DNA of 64,000 nt from Madurella fahalii (taxonomy: Eukaryota > Ascomycota > Sordariomycetes > Sordariales). The position numbers and the translations under genes were made by a program. A model generated the notes under the pieces. The model was given only the letters and a program-made list of their open reading frames with translations. It was not told the origin of the DNA and ran no database searches. Positions 44,918 to 56,438 of the stretch are shown here, in pieces (the first letter of the stretch is position 1; each line of letters starts with the position of its first letter). The DNA is taken from contig CM056877.1 in NCBI GenBank assembly GCA_029876055.1, forward strand, positions 124,001-188,000. The letters are read 5' to 3'.

Positions 44918-46999
44918 ATGGCTGCTGTATCTCTCCAGCGCGCTCTGCTGCTCACAGGAGCCGTGCTACCCTTTGCCCGGCTGGGCCTCGCGCAGACCAT
45001 TGTCGGCGACGACGGCAACGTGCTTCGTACGTCGACTCGCGGGGCACCGGGTTTGTGGGATGGATGACTGATACCTTCGCAGCTGCCAACGAGGTCACTG
45101 TTGCGCCGGCGGCCGACCCCAGCACCCTCCAGCTGACCGACGCCGTCATCGCCAACTTGACGGCCCATCAATTGAGCGGCATTAAGTTCTTCCAGTTCGA
45201 CACCGAGGCAGGTGACACTTCGATAAGCGCGAAGCGCACCATCGGCTTCGGCCGCTGCAAGACCTTCCCGGGCGACTCCTTGTGGCCCTCGCGTTTGACC
45301 TGGGCCGTGTTCAACCTGTTGACGGGTGGCGCCCTCATTGAAACGGTGCCCATCGGCGCCGTCTGCTACCCTAACAGCGGCGTCTACGATGCCGCCAAGT
45401 GTGCCGATGTGATCGCGAACTGGGCCCAGTCCGAGACACAGTACGTCAACAAGAACACCACTCCCCTTAGTTAAGCGTCACTGACACCTTTTCTCTAGTG
45501 CTAATGATCCTACTTCGGTCATGTCACCGCTCTACACGGGCGAGACGTGCATGCCCCAGAACGGCAACACATCAACGTGCACCCTGGGTGGCTTCCCCTC
45601 GTACGCCGTCAAGGCCACCAGCGTCTTCCAGATCCAGCTAGCCGTAAACCTCGCCCGCAACCTAAACCTCCGCCTCGTCGTCAAGAACACTGGCCACGAC
45701 TTCCTCGGCAAGTCCTGCGGTGCTGGCGCCCTGTCCATCTGGACACACAACTTGAAGACCATCAAGCACATCAAGTCGTTCAGGTCCCCATCGTACAACG
45801 GCCCGGCCCTCGAGCTGGGCGCCGGTGTCCAGGTTGGCGAGCTGTACGCCGCAGCGGACCGTCTTGGCGTCACTGCTGTAGGCGGCGAGTGCAAGGGTGT
45901 CGGCGTTGCTGGCGGTTATACCGCTGGCGGCGGCCACTCTCCGCTGAGCGGTAAGTTTGGTCTTGGTTCTGACCAGGTGCTGAGCATCGACGTCGTCCTC
46001 CCCAACGGACGGCTCGTCACGGCCAGTGAGGCCGAGAATGCCGACCTATTCTGGGCCATGCGCGGCGGCGGCGGCGCCACTTTCGGCGTTGTCACGTCCA
46101 TGACGGTCAAGGTGTACCCCAAGATGAGCTTCGCGGGCCTCACCTGGACCATCGTCAGCGGCCCCGACACGCCCAATCCCGACTCGCTTTTCTGGGACGC
46201 CATGTACGCCTACTGGCGCAAATTCCCCGAGTACGCGTCCAAGGGCGTCTACGGCTACTCGATGATCTTCCCGCGTGGCCCCCCGGGCTCGGGCTACGTG
46301 TGGACCATGTCGCCCTTCCACGTCCCTGGCATGTCGCTCGCCGAGTTCAAGGCCATGGTCGCGCCACTGTTTGAGGAGTGGACCGCGCTCGGCTTCGACT
46401 TTGCGCCCGCCTACTTTGAGCACGACAACTTCTACGACACGTGGTCGCAGCACTTCCCCACCGAGGCCGTGGCCAACAGCAATCTGCGCACTGCCTCCCG
46501 CCTGTTCCCTGCCAGCAACTGGGAGGACGAGGCCACGCGCGAGGCCATGTTCGACGCCGTCCGCTCCGTCATCGAGGAGGGCTCCGCTCTCATCCAGTAC
46601 AACATGCGCCCTGTCGCCCCCGCGGGCACCCCGCCGTCGGGTGCCAACTCGCACTGGCGCGACACCGTCTGGTTCGGCATCATGGGTACCGGCTGGGCGC
46701 CGGGCTTGCCGGAGCACGAGCTCGAGGCCGTGCACAACAAGATCACGCACAACTGGATGGAACGGCTGCGCGCCTACGGGCCTGGCGCCTACGGCAATGA
46801 GGGTGATGTGATGGAGCCTGACTTTGCCGAGGCTTTCTTCGGTACCAACTACGACCGGCTTCTGCAGATCAAGCGGAGGGTCGACCCTCTTGATGTCTTC
46901 TGGGCCCCCACTGCCGTAGGGTCCGACAGGTGGGAGGTCGCTGACCAGGCTGACTGGTTGACGATGCAGACTGGTCGTCTGTGCAAGGTGTCCGCGTAG
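44918..46999 (+). CDS. Secreted FAD-linked oxidoreductase (VAO/berberine-bridge-like)
   Basis: Three exons: 44918-45026, 45083-45440, 45499-46999, with introns of 56 and 58 nt. The product is 655 residues. A signal peptide is likely (MAAVSLQRALLLTGAVLP to about residue 26, ending GLAQ). The FAD_binding_4 fold is at about residues 175-345: LRLVVKNTGHDFLGKS with His222, GGECKGVGVAGGYTAGGGHS with Cys287, then LFWAMRGGGGATFGVV. The spacing of His and Cys is that of bicovalently flavinylated oxidases. The C-terminal BBE segment is NYDRLLQIKRRVDPLDVFWA. Members oxidise sugars, alkaloids or polyketide intermediates with O2; the substrate is not readable here. The extra N-terminal 150 residues before the FAD domain are typical of a fungal subgroup. 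The joins are certain, since frames meet exactly at both introns. Confidence 0.88.
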
Positions 47000-47537
47000 A
47001 AGCTGTTTCTTTATTTGTACTATATTATGCAGTACTGTAAATACTCCTGCCGTACCCAGGCCGTTTTCTTTGTCCGATTCTTGAAGCGCAGGTTGTTGCA
47101 GTCTTCGCCTTAGTGCTTTGCACTTCTTGCACCCACCGGCGGGTACTAGTTCTGTACTTGGCAAGGTAATGGAGTTTTTCCCTCCCCCTTTTTCGTCTCC
47201 CAGATTGTTCTAGTTCCAATGCAACCTGGGATTTCGCCATCTCAATCCTCGAGGCCTCGAAGCAAATCACCATAACTACCGCGACTAACGCGGCCTTATG
47301 GTCTCTCTTTTGAAACAGGCCTTTCGTAGTGTGGACATCGGTTTCACTCACATCCATCTGTAACATGTCGTTACGAGGCTCGGTCGGACACCTTCAGATA
47401 TGACCTTCTTTTAAGGCCCTAATAACTTGCACAGTCCCGTTTCCTTTCCAAATCAAACCGTGATTATGCTGCGTATTTTGTTTATTTGAGCAGTGTCCCA
47501 TATTAGCAAGAAGCAACACATTATCGTGCCAGTGAAC
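47000..47537. other. Intergenic region upstream of the tRNA
   Basis: Contains the 3' UTR of the oxidoreductase gene. No gene is seen. Confidence 0.5.
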
Positions 47538-47622
47538 GGTTGTATAGTGTAGCGGTTATCACTCCGGATTCTGATCCCATCAGAACATTCCGGCAACCCC
47601 GGTTCGATTCCGGGTACGACCT
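47538..47622 (+). tRNA. tRNA-Gln (anticodon CTG) with a 13-nt intron
   Basis: The acceptor stem GGTTGTA pairs with TACGACC (one G-U), with discriminator T. The B box GGTTCGATTCC is exact, and the A-box region AGTGTAGCGGTTA is present. The anticodon stem CCGGA/TCCGG encloses TTCTGA, giving CTG at positions 34-36. A 13-nt intron lies one base 3' of the anticodon and contains TCAGAA, complementary to the anticodon loop, as in eukaryotic nuclear tRNA precursors. The mature length is 72 nt. Confidence 0.85.
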
Positions 47623-47623
47623 A

Positions 47624-47629
47624 TTTTTT
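47624..47629 (+). terminator. Pol III terminator of the tRNA gene
   Basis: Run of six T starting two bases after the tRNA end. Confidence 0.8.
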
Positions 47630-47783
47630 CTTTCCCAGGTAAAGCCGCAAAACTCTCCGGTGGGGAGCCGGGATTTTGTCGCGCTGTGGAGTGTCGAACA
47701 AACATATCACCCGGGTTCGGCGGGGTGATTGAGCCCTGACAGGGCGACACAACAGTTGGAAAGCACACCAGGGTCTTCTCCAA

Positions 47784-47803
47784 TTTTTTTTTTTTTTTTT
47801 TTT
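47784..47803. repeat. T20 homopolymer
   Basis: Uninterrupted T run between the tRNA and the MFS gene; the 48 bp before it and the following 230 bp show no gene. Confidence 0.8.
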
Positions 47804-48033
47804 GTGCCGCCGGAATGCGGGTGGTCAGGCAGGGCCAAACACCAAAGCCAGCATCAAGAAACAGCCGCTGATCTTTGCCTGTGCGGGCGGGGTCGAGCCC
47901 AATGCATCACCGACCCGATATCTTGGGTAGATCGCATCTATAGACGTCATACCTACTAGGCCCACAAATCCGACCTCGTAGTTGCTGGTGGATTGAACGT
48001 ATCCTGCTTTGCCGACTCTGGCCGCAAGAACTG

Positions 48034-49770
48034 ATGCCGGCGTGCTCCGGCGAAATGACGGTATCCTTGTCCCAACTTCGGGACTACTTCTCATCAGCAA
48101 GACATAGCCAGCCGGTGGAACGGAGACTCGTGCGGAAGATTGACTTTTTCATCCTGACCTTCTGCTGCTTGAGCTACTTCCTCAACTATGTAAGTCAGCC
48201 CCACCTCCGGTCCGGTATGGACTTGAAGTACACAACTAATTAATTCGATAATTAATCAACTAGCTTGACCGTACTAACCTCGCAAACGCCTATGTCTCGG
48301 GCATGAAGGAGGACCTGAATTTCCAAGGAGACCAATTGAACCAAATTAACACGTGTTTCACTGTTGGGTGCGTCTCTCTCGACCATCTTCCTCAGCACAG
48401 AACCGCTACGGCTAACCCTCTCCAGCTATGTCCTCGGCCAGATACCATCCAACCTCAGCCTGCATTATGTCAAGCCGCGCTACTTCTTCCCGTCGATGAT
48501 GGTGGCTTGGGCGGGGCTGACCATGGTGACGGCGTCGACTCACTCGCCTCAGGCTATCATGGCGATCCGCTTCTTCCAGGGCATCGCCGAGGCGACCACG
48601 TTCGTCGGCACCCACTACATTCTCGGGTCGTGGTATACGGAGCGTGAGCTGGGCAAGCGCAGCGGTGTCTTCACCGCCTCGGGTCTCGCAGGCACCATGA
48701 TCGGCGGCTTCATCCAGAGCGGGATCTATTCGAGCATGCACGGCCGGCACGGCCTGAGCGGCTGGCGCTGGCTGTTCATCATCGACGGCATCATCACCTT
48801 GCCGGTTGCTCTCTACGGATTCCTGCTGTTCCCCGACACCCCGGCGACGACAACGGCTTGCTATCTCAGTCCGTCGGAACGAGCACTGGCCATATCGCGT
48901 CTCGAACCACACAGGCCCCGGCGCAGCAGCAGTACTAGTAACCCAGACCCGGATCCCCCCTCGGAGGAGAAGAACCAGACCCCGCAATCCCCCATGACAC
49001 TCGCCTTCGCCAAGAGGGTCCTCACGTCCTACGAATGGTGGGGCTTCGTCATCCTCTGGATCATTGCCGGTGAGACCGAGTCCTTCTCATCCAACTCGCT
49101 TCTCGCGCTGTACATGAAGAGCCACCCCTCGGCCGGGTACACAGTCCAGCAACTCAACGACTACCCGACCGGCGTCCCGGCCGTCGGCATCGTCTCGACC
49201 CTCTTCTGGGCCGCCCTGACTGACTTCATGGGCGGCAAGCGCTACCTGGTTGGGTACTTCATCGGGGTCACGGGCGTGGCCACGAGCGGGATGATTCTCG
49301 CCGCGCGAGGGGCGGCTGACCCTGGCGGGGCGAGGTCGACGGCGATAGTGTTTGGCGCGTACTACTGGGCCGGCGCCGTGTACGCGTGTCAAGCGACGTT
49401 TTTCGCGTGGGCGAACGATGCCATGAGGTCGAGGGAACCCGTGTTCAGATCGGTCGTGCTAGCGGGCATGAATCTAGGGAGTAATGCCGTGAATGCCTGG
49501 TGGAGCATCGTGTTTTACGGGGCGTCGATGGCGCCGTGGTTTACGGTGAGTGTCTCGGCTCTTGCGGCTGAAAAGGAATTGGAGGGCGCTAACGGTGCAT
49601 AGAGAGGAATGTACGCCATGATTGCAACTTCGATCGCTTTGGCGGTGTGGACGGGCGGCCTGTCGTACATGGTTTCAAGGACGGCAAAGCTTAGCCGTCG
49701 AAGAGCAGCCATCGAGACGGCCTCGTTTGGCAGAGAATCCAGCCCAGGGGAGGAACAAACGCCCGTCTAA
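48034..49770 (+). CDS. MFS transporter, Dal5/Liz1 (anion:cation symporter) family
   Basis: Four exons: 48034-48189, 48264-48367, 48426-49545, 49603-49770. The introns are 74, 58 and 57 nt. The product is 515 residues with about 12 membrane segments. The family features are VRKIDFFILTFCCLSYFLNY joined to LDRTNLANAYVSGMKEDLNF, then FTVGYVLGQIPSNL and the loop-2/3 region RFFQGIAEATTFVGTHYILG. The LDRTNLANA and YVLGQIPSN motifs resemble pantothenate (Liz1/Fen2) and allantoate-type carriers of the plasma membrane; the substrate is not determined. A Ser/Pro/Glu-rich cytosolic loop separates the halves. The first exon ends exactly at the helix-1 Tyr, where homologues continue LDR, which fixes intron 1. 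It points toward the HAP-like gene, with 172 bp between their ends. Confidence 0.85.
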
Positions 49771-49942
49771 GTATATTAGATATCGCTCAATATGTATTTT
49801 AATTACTCAAGGGCGTGGGAGGGGACACCACGCTGCGGTGGTTTTCCCAAATGGGCTCTTTCAATCATATCCTTCAGTTGTTTCCAGTCTGTCCCATACC
49901 TCATAATCATCAGCCCTACTATCAACTTAACAACCTCAACCC

Positions 49943-51423
49943 TTAAACACTCTCCTTTTCGTAGCTCCGGATACTCGAAACATCCTGGGATGTAAGCGTC
50001 TCCGATGTAGTCAACCTATCCTGCGGTCTCTCGGCCCGGGACCGACGCGCCTTACGAATGAAGACGAAACCCGCAACGAGGTTGCAAACAAGAGACACGC
50101 ACGCTACCACGACCACCGCAATATTTCGCTTCCTCATCTCGTCCGCCTCGTGCAAGACCCGGGGCAGGTCATAAGCCACGCAAAACGAGGCGCTGCTCTG
50201 GCAGGCGCTACACCACTCCTCGGGGGACCTGATGCTGCGCTCCTGGATGGCTCCTGAGAATTCCTGCCATGAGAGGTCCGCTTTGCCGGAACCAAACAAG
50301 GGGAAGGTCGTTAGGGCTCCTTCTGTGCCGTTGCGGAAGAGGAAGCGCACCCGCAGGTCGGCCGCATCGAACTCTTGGCCGGCGGTGAACAGCTCAAAGG
50401 CCATGGTCGAGGCGTAGTGGGGGAGGCCAAAGAAATCGGGTGACGCAGCCGTCAGGTCTGTCAGGCCAAAGAACGCGAGGAAGGTGTCGTAGCTGCCCGC
50501 GAGGAGGGTGAACTTGGGATTCCTGCTAGGAGAGGAAACCGTCTGCGTCAGATGCTTTAGCACGGCACCGGCAAGCGTAGCGGCGTGGAGTGAGCGCGCT
50601 GGCTGCGAGGCATTGAAATTGAGACCAAACTCGGCGCTGTCGGCCAGGGTGCGGAGCTGGAACATCTGCTCATCGGTCACGTTCATGGCGGCCGAGGAGC
50701 TGTCGTAGATGCGCTGGACGTTGATAAGGTCGTAGATGTCATAAGCCTTGGCGTAGCTCAGACTGTCCGCCGAGGCGTAGTCGGAGACGCCTGCCAGGGC
50801 GGGATGCAAGCTGCGGTAAAAGTCTGCCGTCGATGCGAGCCTCTCTCGGAACTCGGCGCTCGCTTTGAAGTCGTCTGAGGCCCTAGTGCGCACCGGGCAG
50901 CCATCGTCTCCCTTGATCCAGACCGCCTCCGGAGAGTCGTCGTCAACACCATGCAGCGTGACATACTGGTAGCCGGTCAGGGGGCTGGAGACGGAGGAGC
51001 CGTTGGCGAGGCTTTGACCTGTGAAGTCGGGCACGAGGTGGGCCAGCGGTGGGTAGAGCCCTTGAAGAAAGGCAGTGGCGGTATTGAGGAGAATGCTCTG
51101 ATCCGGCGCGCTGGCGTATATCTGCGAAGCATCATACTGGAACTCGGAAATGCCCCTGATCCGATAGGGCGATCCCGATGCCAGATAGCGGGTGCGGTAG
51201 TCGCTGCCGACCTGGAACAGCTGCTGGGCGCCGAGGTCGGTCAGTTTCTGGGCGCCATAGTGCTTTGTGGTTCCTCCAGGCAATCTGTCAGTCTCGGTCA
51301 TGCCGTGAACGCTTCATCACACTTACGATCGCCGTGGCGTGCAAAGACCAGGGCGCCATGGATCGTCTCGGCGGCAGCAGTGCCCGCAAACCCGCCGGCA
51401 AGGGTTAGAGTCACAATGCGCAT
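49943..51423 (-). CDS. Histidine acid phosphatase-like protein, membrane-anchored
   Basis: Two exons: 51423-51327 and 51273-49943, with a 53-nt intron holding CTGAC. The product is 475 residues. A signal peptide is likely (MRIVTLTLAGGFAGTAAA). It is followed by the phosphohistidine motif VFARHGDRTTKHYG, formed across the splice junction; this join was preferred because the alternative acceptor shifts the frame. The body includes SEFQYDASQIYASAPDQSIL and AYDIYDLINVQRIYDSS. Near the C-terminus lies one membrane helix, NIAVVVVACVSLVCNLVAGF, with a short basic cytosolic tail. Where acid phosphatases carry the catalytic His-Asp pair, this protein reads LLAGSYDTFLAFFGL, so the proton donor His is absent and activity is uncertain. 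It likely faces the outside or a vacuolar lumen. Confidence 0.8.
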
Positions 51424-52162
51424 GTTGCCGGTCGATTCTGCTGCTCTTCGCTTTCAACTGGAAAATGTTGGCGACCGAGTATCTAGTACTACCTAGTCAG
51501 CTTTGGTGAGTTAATGGCAGGTGTTGGGAGGACGACCACACCGCGACACGGAGGGGTACTAAGTGCTCTCCAACGGAATCCTGTGACTCGATCTCGTTGG
51601 GATAAGATCTGATATTGACCCACCTCGAGCTTTGCTTATTGGGCACTCTGTACCCGCTAGCGCAGGCTGTGAGGGGATCTCCTCGGAAATCGGGTTTTGT
51701 GCATGTTAAAAAGCGCAACCGCTCCCTAGCGCTGGTTTTGCAACAAGTTGCAGGTCGCACAGCCTGTTCTCCCCCCGCGGAAAGCAGCGGAGTTGCCGGG
51801 ACTTCAGGTAAGGTAGTGCATGATCCGGCAGCCGCTATCCGGACTGTAACTTCGAGCGGGTTTGGCCTTCGAAAGGACACTCACACCTTCGCCTATCCCT
51901 TGGCCCGACGACCGGACAATTCTTTATCTCAACTTGTGACTTATCACCGAACCCCTCCTTTTCGGCACCCCACCCATCCCCACCGCGCGCGGGAAGCCCG
52001 TCAGGCACCGCGATCGGAATAGCTCCGGTGCATTTCCGGCGGCTCTAGGGCGGCTGGACCTCCGCGCTGATTCAGTTTAGTTCCGACAGCAACTGTGCAT
52101 CTCCGGAATAACGGCGAAGGTGGTACTTTGGAACTCAAGTTCATGTTTTAGCAGGCCATCCC
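51424..52162. other. Intergenic region, 739 bp
   Basis: Promoter region of the HAP-like gene (minus) and the 3' end of the permease gene (minus). No further gene is seen. Confidence 0.5.
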
Positions 52163-53850
52163 CTACCGCCCTACCACGACGAGTTCCAACCACCTCAAAG
52201 GTGGAAATGTGACCAACGCAAACCCGCAGCCAACCCACACGCCCACATCCGCACCCCCTGAAAGCATCGCCAACGGTCCGACATACCAGATCTGGTACAT
52301 TCCCAGCACAGCACCAAGCCATCCTAATAGGAACGAAGCCGAAGCTGCCCACCCGACAGGCAGATACGACTTATCCTCCCAGCGGGACCAGTCAAACCCC
52401 TTGCTGCGCCGAAATATGGCATGCTCCAGCGCGACAATGACAATCATGAACTCGACCCAGTAGCCCATGAGCGCGAGGAAGTTCTGGAACAGTATGAACA
52501 GCACCTCGCGGCCGGCGAGCGCTAGTACCATCTGCAGAACGATCACCACACTGACCCACAACCAGCGCGGTACCACTTTGGCGTAGCGACCGAGCACCTG
52601 GAATCCCAATGCGGCCGAATACGTGCCAGGGACGCTGTTGGCGATGACACCGAGGGCTACGATGACAGAGCAGAAGAGCCCGAATCCTCGAAGCGGTGCA
52701 AAGCCGGCGACGATGAGAGCGCCGGTCGAAATTGTGTTGGCCTCCGCCCATGACGCGTGGTTTGTGACTCCAGTAGCCAGTCCGATCCCGAGCAAGTAGA
52801 CGAAGGAGAAAGACATCCAGAGACCAAAGAAACTTAGCAAGAAGACCTTGCGCCTCGGCGTGCTTTCCGGGTAGTAGACATAATAGTCGGACGCGGCGGC
52901 AGCCCACGAGTTTGGAGCGTAGAGACACAGGCTCAGAAAGGAGAGGCGGTTCGCTGCGATGGCAGGTGCTTCGCCCTGAGACTGGCTGGACGTGTCGAAA
53001 TACGGTCCCGCGCAACCAATGAGTGCGAAAAGGACCAAGAGCTGGGGGATCCCAGCGAATCTGATGGGGTTCCATTAGCAATTGCAGTGGTTGCGGTCGG
53101 AGAGGAACTTAACGAACACACCTCTCATATTGGTGAAAGATCTTTATGCCAAAGACAGCAACAACCCAGCACACGAGGGAAACAACGACAATTCCCACAG
53201 CAATCGTCAAGCTTCCCCCGCTTACCGCAGAGAACATCTGTCCGGCGATAATGAAGCTCAGCGTGATGTAGCCGACCATAAGAATGACGTTGAGAAACGT
53301 TGGCAGCTTCGACGGCCAATACCCCATGAAGTATCGAAGCACGACCTAAGCAAAGTCAGCGAAGCATCAACCGAAGAGAAAGCCCACATGTGCCAATTGG
53401 GAGGCGGTTACTTGCCATGGTGCGATTCCCGCTCACCGGGCCCCAGATGCTCATGTACGCAGTTGAAAGACTGCCCAGGAGAGCGCCAAACACGGCACAC
53501 AGCGCGCTATCCAGAAAGCCTAAGTGGAATACTAACGGCCCTAGTAGAGCGATGGCGAGGTTGTTCACCGAGATATTGGCGCCGAACCACAGAATAAACA
53601 CTTGGGCGTCTGCCATGGTTGATGCCGGGTGCCGCTCAGAGGGGAGAACCCGCGCGATACCACGGGCTTCAAAGCCATGGAGGCTCTCGAGGCGCGCATT
53701 GAGCCTCGTGAGGATGGATGGAACTTGGAGTTGCGGGCCGGCAATGACTTGTGATGGTGGTCCGTCGCTTGCCCCGTCAGTGAGAGCGGTGACGATCTCT
53801 GGCGTGGTGTAAAGCTGCTTCTTAACGTCTCCGTCGTTGGTGGAGGTCAT
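52163..53850 (-). CDS. Purine-cytosine permease-like transporter (NCS1, Fcy2 family)
   Basis: Three exons on the minus strand: 53850-53416, 53345-53122, 53060-52163, with introns of 70 and 61 nt. The product is 518 residues with about 12 membrane helices. The NCS1 pattern is seen in FILWFGANISVNNLAIALLG, then MSIWGPVSGNRTM joined to VVLRYFMGYWPSKLPTFLNV, HQYERFAGIPQLLVLFALIG, and CLYAPNSWAAAASDYYVYYP. Yeast Fcy2 imports purines and cytosine with protons; related fungal carriers take other nucleobases or vitamins. The first intron begins GCAAGT and ends TTAG, so it is a GC-AG intron; no GT donor restores the conserved GNRTM/VVLRYF join. The N-terminal 70 residues are cytosolic and polar. It is divergent from the GMC gene across about 640 bp. 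Confidence 0.88.
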
Positions 53851-54485
53851 CGCTGGACATCCCTGATAGATTGGGATTGTGGTAGCCCAAGAAGACGAGC
53901 GAAAGCCTTGAGAGCATCGAGCATCACTGCGATAGCGAGCAAACCTTGCGATTTATCTCGACCACCACAATCCTGGTATACCGGGGTGTGCCTTCTTACC
54001 CCTAATGAGCGGGGTATGGTCATCCATGACGGCGGCTCGCACGGTATATGAGTGGTTGAACTCCTCGACGGCATACCTGCAGGTCCGTCGCGAGTGTGGC
54101 AACCGGCACTTGTCGAGTGCTGTCTTTCGTCAGCTGCAAGCCACAGGGTAAGCTATTTGTAACCCCATTATCTGAAAGCGGGTTACCCCGCTGGATTCTG
54201 TTCACATCCGGAACTTGGGTCGGGCTTAGGCTGACATGCTTCCAAACCACCCGCATTGAGGTGTCACTCCTCCACGATCAATAGCGCATGCAGGTGGGGA
54301 TCTTGTGTCTTCCACAAACGTGGTTACCAATGTACGGCACGGTGTCCAGGTCCGAAGCCAAAGAGCGGGACGCTTACAAACAACTCCACGAGCGTTTCAT
54401 TAGGGACTCAGCAAGCAGCCACTCCACTCGTCTCACGATTGCTTGAACTCTTTGACGCCTGTCTGTCAATTCTAGCTCGGTGAGA
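53851..54485. promoter_or_regulatory. Shared divergent promoter region of the permease and GMC genes
   Basis: About 635 bp between two starts on opposite strands. No gene is seen. Co-regulation is possible but is inference from geometry alone. Confidence 0.4.
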
Positions 54486-56438
54486 ATGGAGCCTCTAGAG
54501 AATGCGGAGAAATTCGCTGCGCACCACTTCGACTTTGTTATTGTTGGCGGGGGCACCGCTGGGCTCGCCGTAGCAGCACGCCTGGCTGAGAACCCCGCTC
54601 TCACAGTTGGGGTGCTCGAGGCCGGTGAGAGTGCGGCGGACGATGACCAGGTCAACATCCCCGCCTACTCGGGCCGTCCACTTGGAGGTCCCCTCGATTG
54701 GCACTTTGAGACAACGCCGCAGCCAGGCCTCGGGGGTCGAAAGCTTCCATGGAACAGAGGAAAGGTGCTCGGGGGATCGAGTGCACTGAATTTCATGACG
54801 TGGAATCGTGGAAGCAAGGAGGACTACGATGCTTGGGAGGAGTTGGGTAATACTGGTTGGGGTTGGGAATCCCTTCTGTGAGTCGGTGACCGCCCGCAAT
54901 TTCCAGGGAAGCAACCTAACCACCTCCAGGCCGTATTTCAAAAGGGCCGAATTCTTCCACCCCCCCCTCGCTGAGTACCGGGATAAGCATCAGACCTCCT
55001 ACAACAAGCCCTCCAGTTTCCTCGGCGACAGCGGGCCCATACATATATCCTACACGCGTGATTTCTCCCCTTCGCACGCTTACTGGCACGCAACGCTGAA
55101 CAACATGGGCATCCGATCAAACCCTGCCCATCTGGACGGCTCCAACATCGGGGTGTGGACAACTATCTGCGCCGTGAACCCGGAGAGCGGCACGCGTTCC
55201 TACGCAGCTCATTACTGCTCGCCACCGCCCGCTAATCTCCACATCTTGACACAGGCGCTAGTAGAGGAGGTCGTTCTTGAGCAGCGGGGCTGCGATGGGT
55301 GGACCGCTACCGGGGTTCGATTCATATACCACGGCAAGACGTTTACCGTGTCGGCCGCACGAGAAGTAATCCTTTCCGCTGGGAGCGTGCAATCCCCACA
55401 GCTCCTCGAGCTCTCTGGAGTGGGCAGACCCGACGTATTATCTGTTGCGAAGATCCCCCTCAAAGTGGACAGTCCGAACGTCGGCGAGAATCTCCAAGAG
55501 CATATCAGTGAGTTGGCTGTCATTTTCCTCCGCGGTCGCCGTGTTTTATTTTCCCGATAGGCTGACCTTATTCGGCAGTGTTGCCTCTTATCTTCGAGGT
55601 TGACCCGGAATTGGCACAGTCAGATGACTTGCTTGACAAAGACGTCCTCGCTGCCGCGCTTGAACAGTATCTGCGAGACCGCTCAGGCCCGCTCACCGTC
55701 CTCCCATGCTCCATGTCCTACCTCCCTGTCTCCCAATTCGTCACGGTAAGGGATTTAGAAAACATGTTGGTAAAGTCAAAGGACATGGCTTGCTTCAGAC
55801 CAGATCAGAGGTCAATCCTTTCGAGTCGATTTGCAGCCGACAAAAAGCTCGGGCAGGTCGAGTACGTGTTCGACCTGGGAAATTGGAACCCATCTTTCCA
55901 TCCAGACGCTGCCACTGGCAAGCGCTACTGCACAATGCTTCAGATACTCCAGTACCCCTTCTCAAGGGGCTCTATCCATATCATCCCGAATAAAGACGGC
56001 TCGGAGTCCAGCGCTTCCCAGCAACCTGCAATAGATCCTCAATACTACACCGGACCTCACGGAGAACTAGATCTCGAAGTCATGATTCACGGTGCTCGCT
56101 TCGCACAAGACGTCTGCCGCACGAAGCCGCTCAGCGATATTATTCGCGGCCCGGCCCATCCCTCCGAGTCAGTCACGGCGGAGGAAGACCTGCGGGCTTG
56201 GATCACACAAAACACAATCACAGACTGGCATCCGATAGGGACGTGTGCTATGGGCGGCCGTGAGGGCAGGGCAGCTGGAGTTGTCGACGAGCGGTTAAGA
56301 GTGTACGGGGTTAGAGGTCTGCGAGTAGTTGACGCCAGCATTATGCCGCTTCACATCAGCGCCCATTTGCAGGCTACCGTATATGCTATTGCGGAGAAGG
56401 CGGCAGATATGATCATTGAGGATATCAAAGGAGGATGA
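54486..56438 (+). CDS. GMC-family FAD oxidoreductase (choline dehydrogenase/alcohol oxidase-like)
   Basis: Three exons: 54486-54877, 54930-55507, 55579-56438, with introns of 52 and 71 nt. The product is 609 residues. The dinucleotide fold is FDFVIVGGGTAGLAVAARLA (residues 16-35) with VGVLEAGES after it. The GMC signature 1 region is LPWNRGKVLGGSSALNFMTW, and signature 2 is SAGSVQSPQLLELSGVGRPD. The C-terminal catalytic part has DWHPIGTCAMG (His) and ASIMPLHISAHLQATVYAIA. There is no signal peptide, so the enzyme is probably intracellular or peroxisomal rather than a secreted aryl-alcohol oxidase. The substrate alcohol is not known. Frames join exactly at both introns (LLPYFK and HIMLPLIF). 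Confidence 0.88.

Noticed and set aside
46046..47164. 372-codon minus-strand ORF over the FAD oxidoreductase
   Set aside because: Antisense shadow; the plus strand carries unmistakable FAD-binding motifs.
51274..51326. Shorter 42-nt intron for the HAP-like gene ending at GACTGACAG
   Set aside because: It puts the next exon out of frame; the acceptor 11 nt further restores HGDRTTKHYG.
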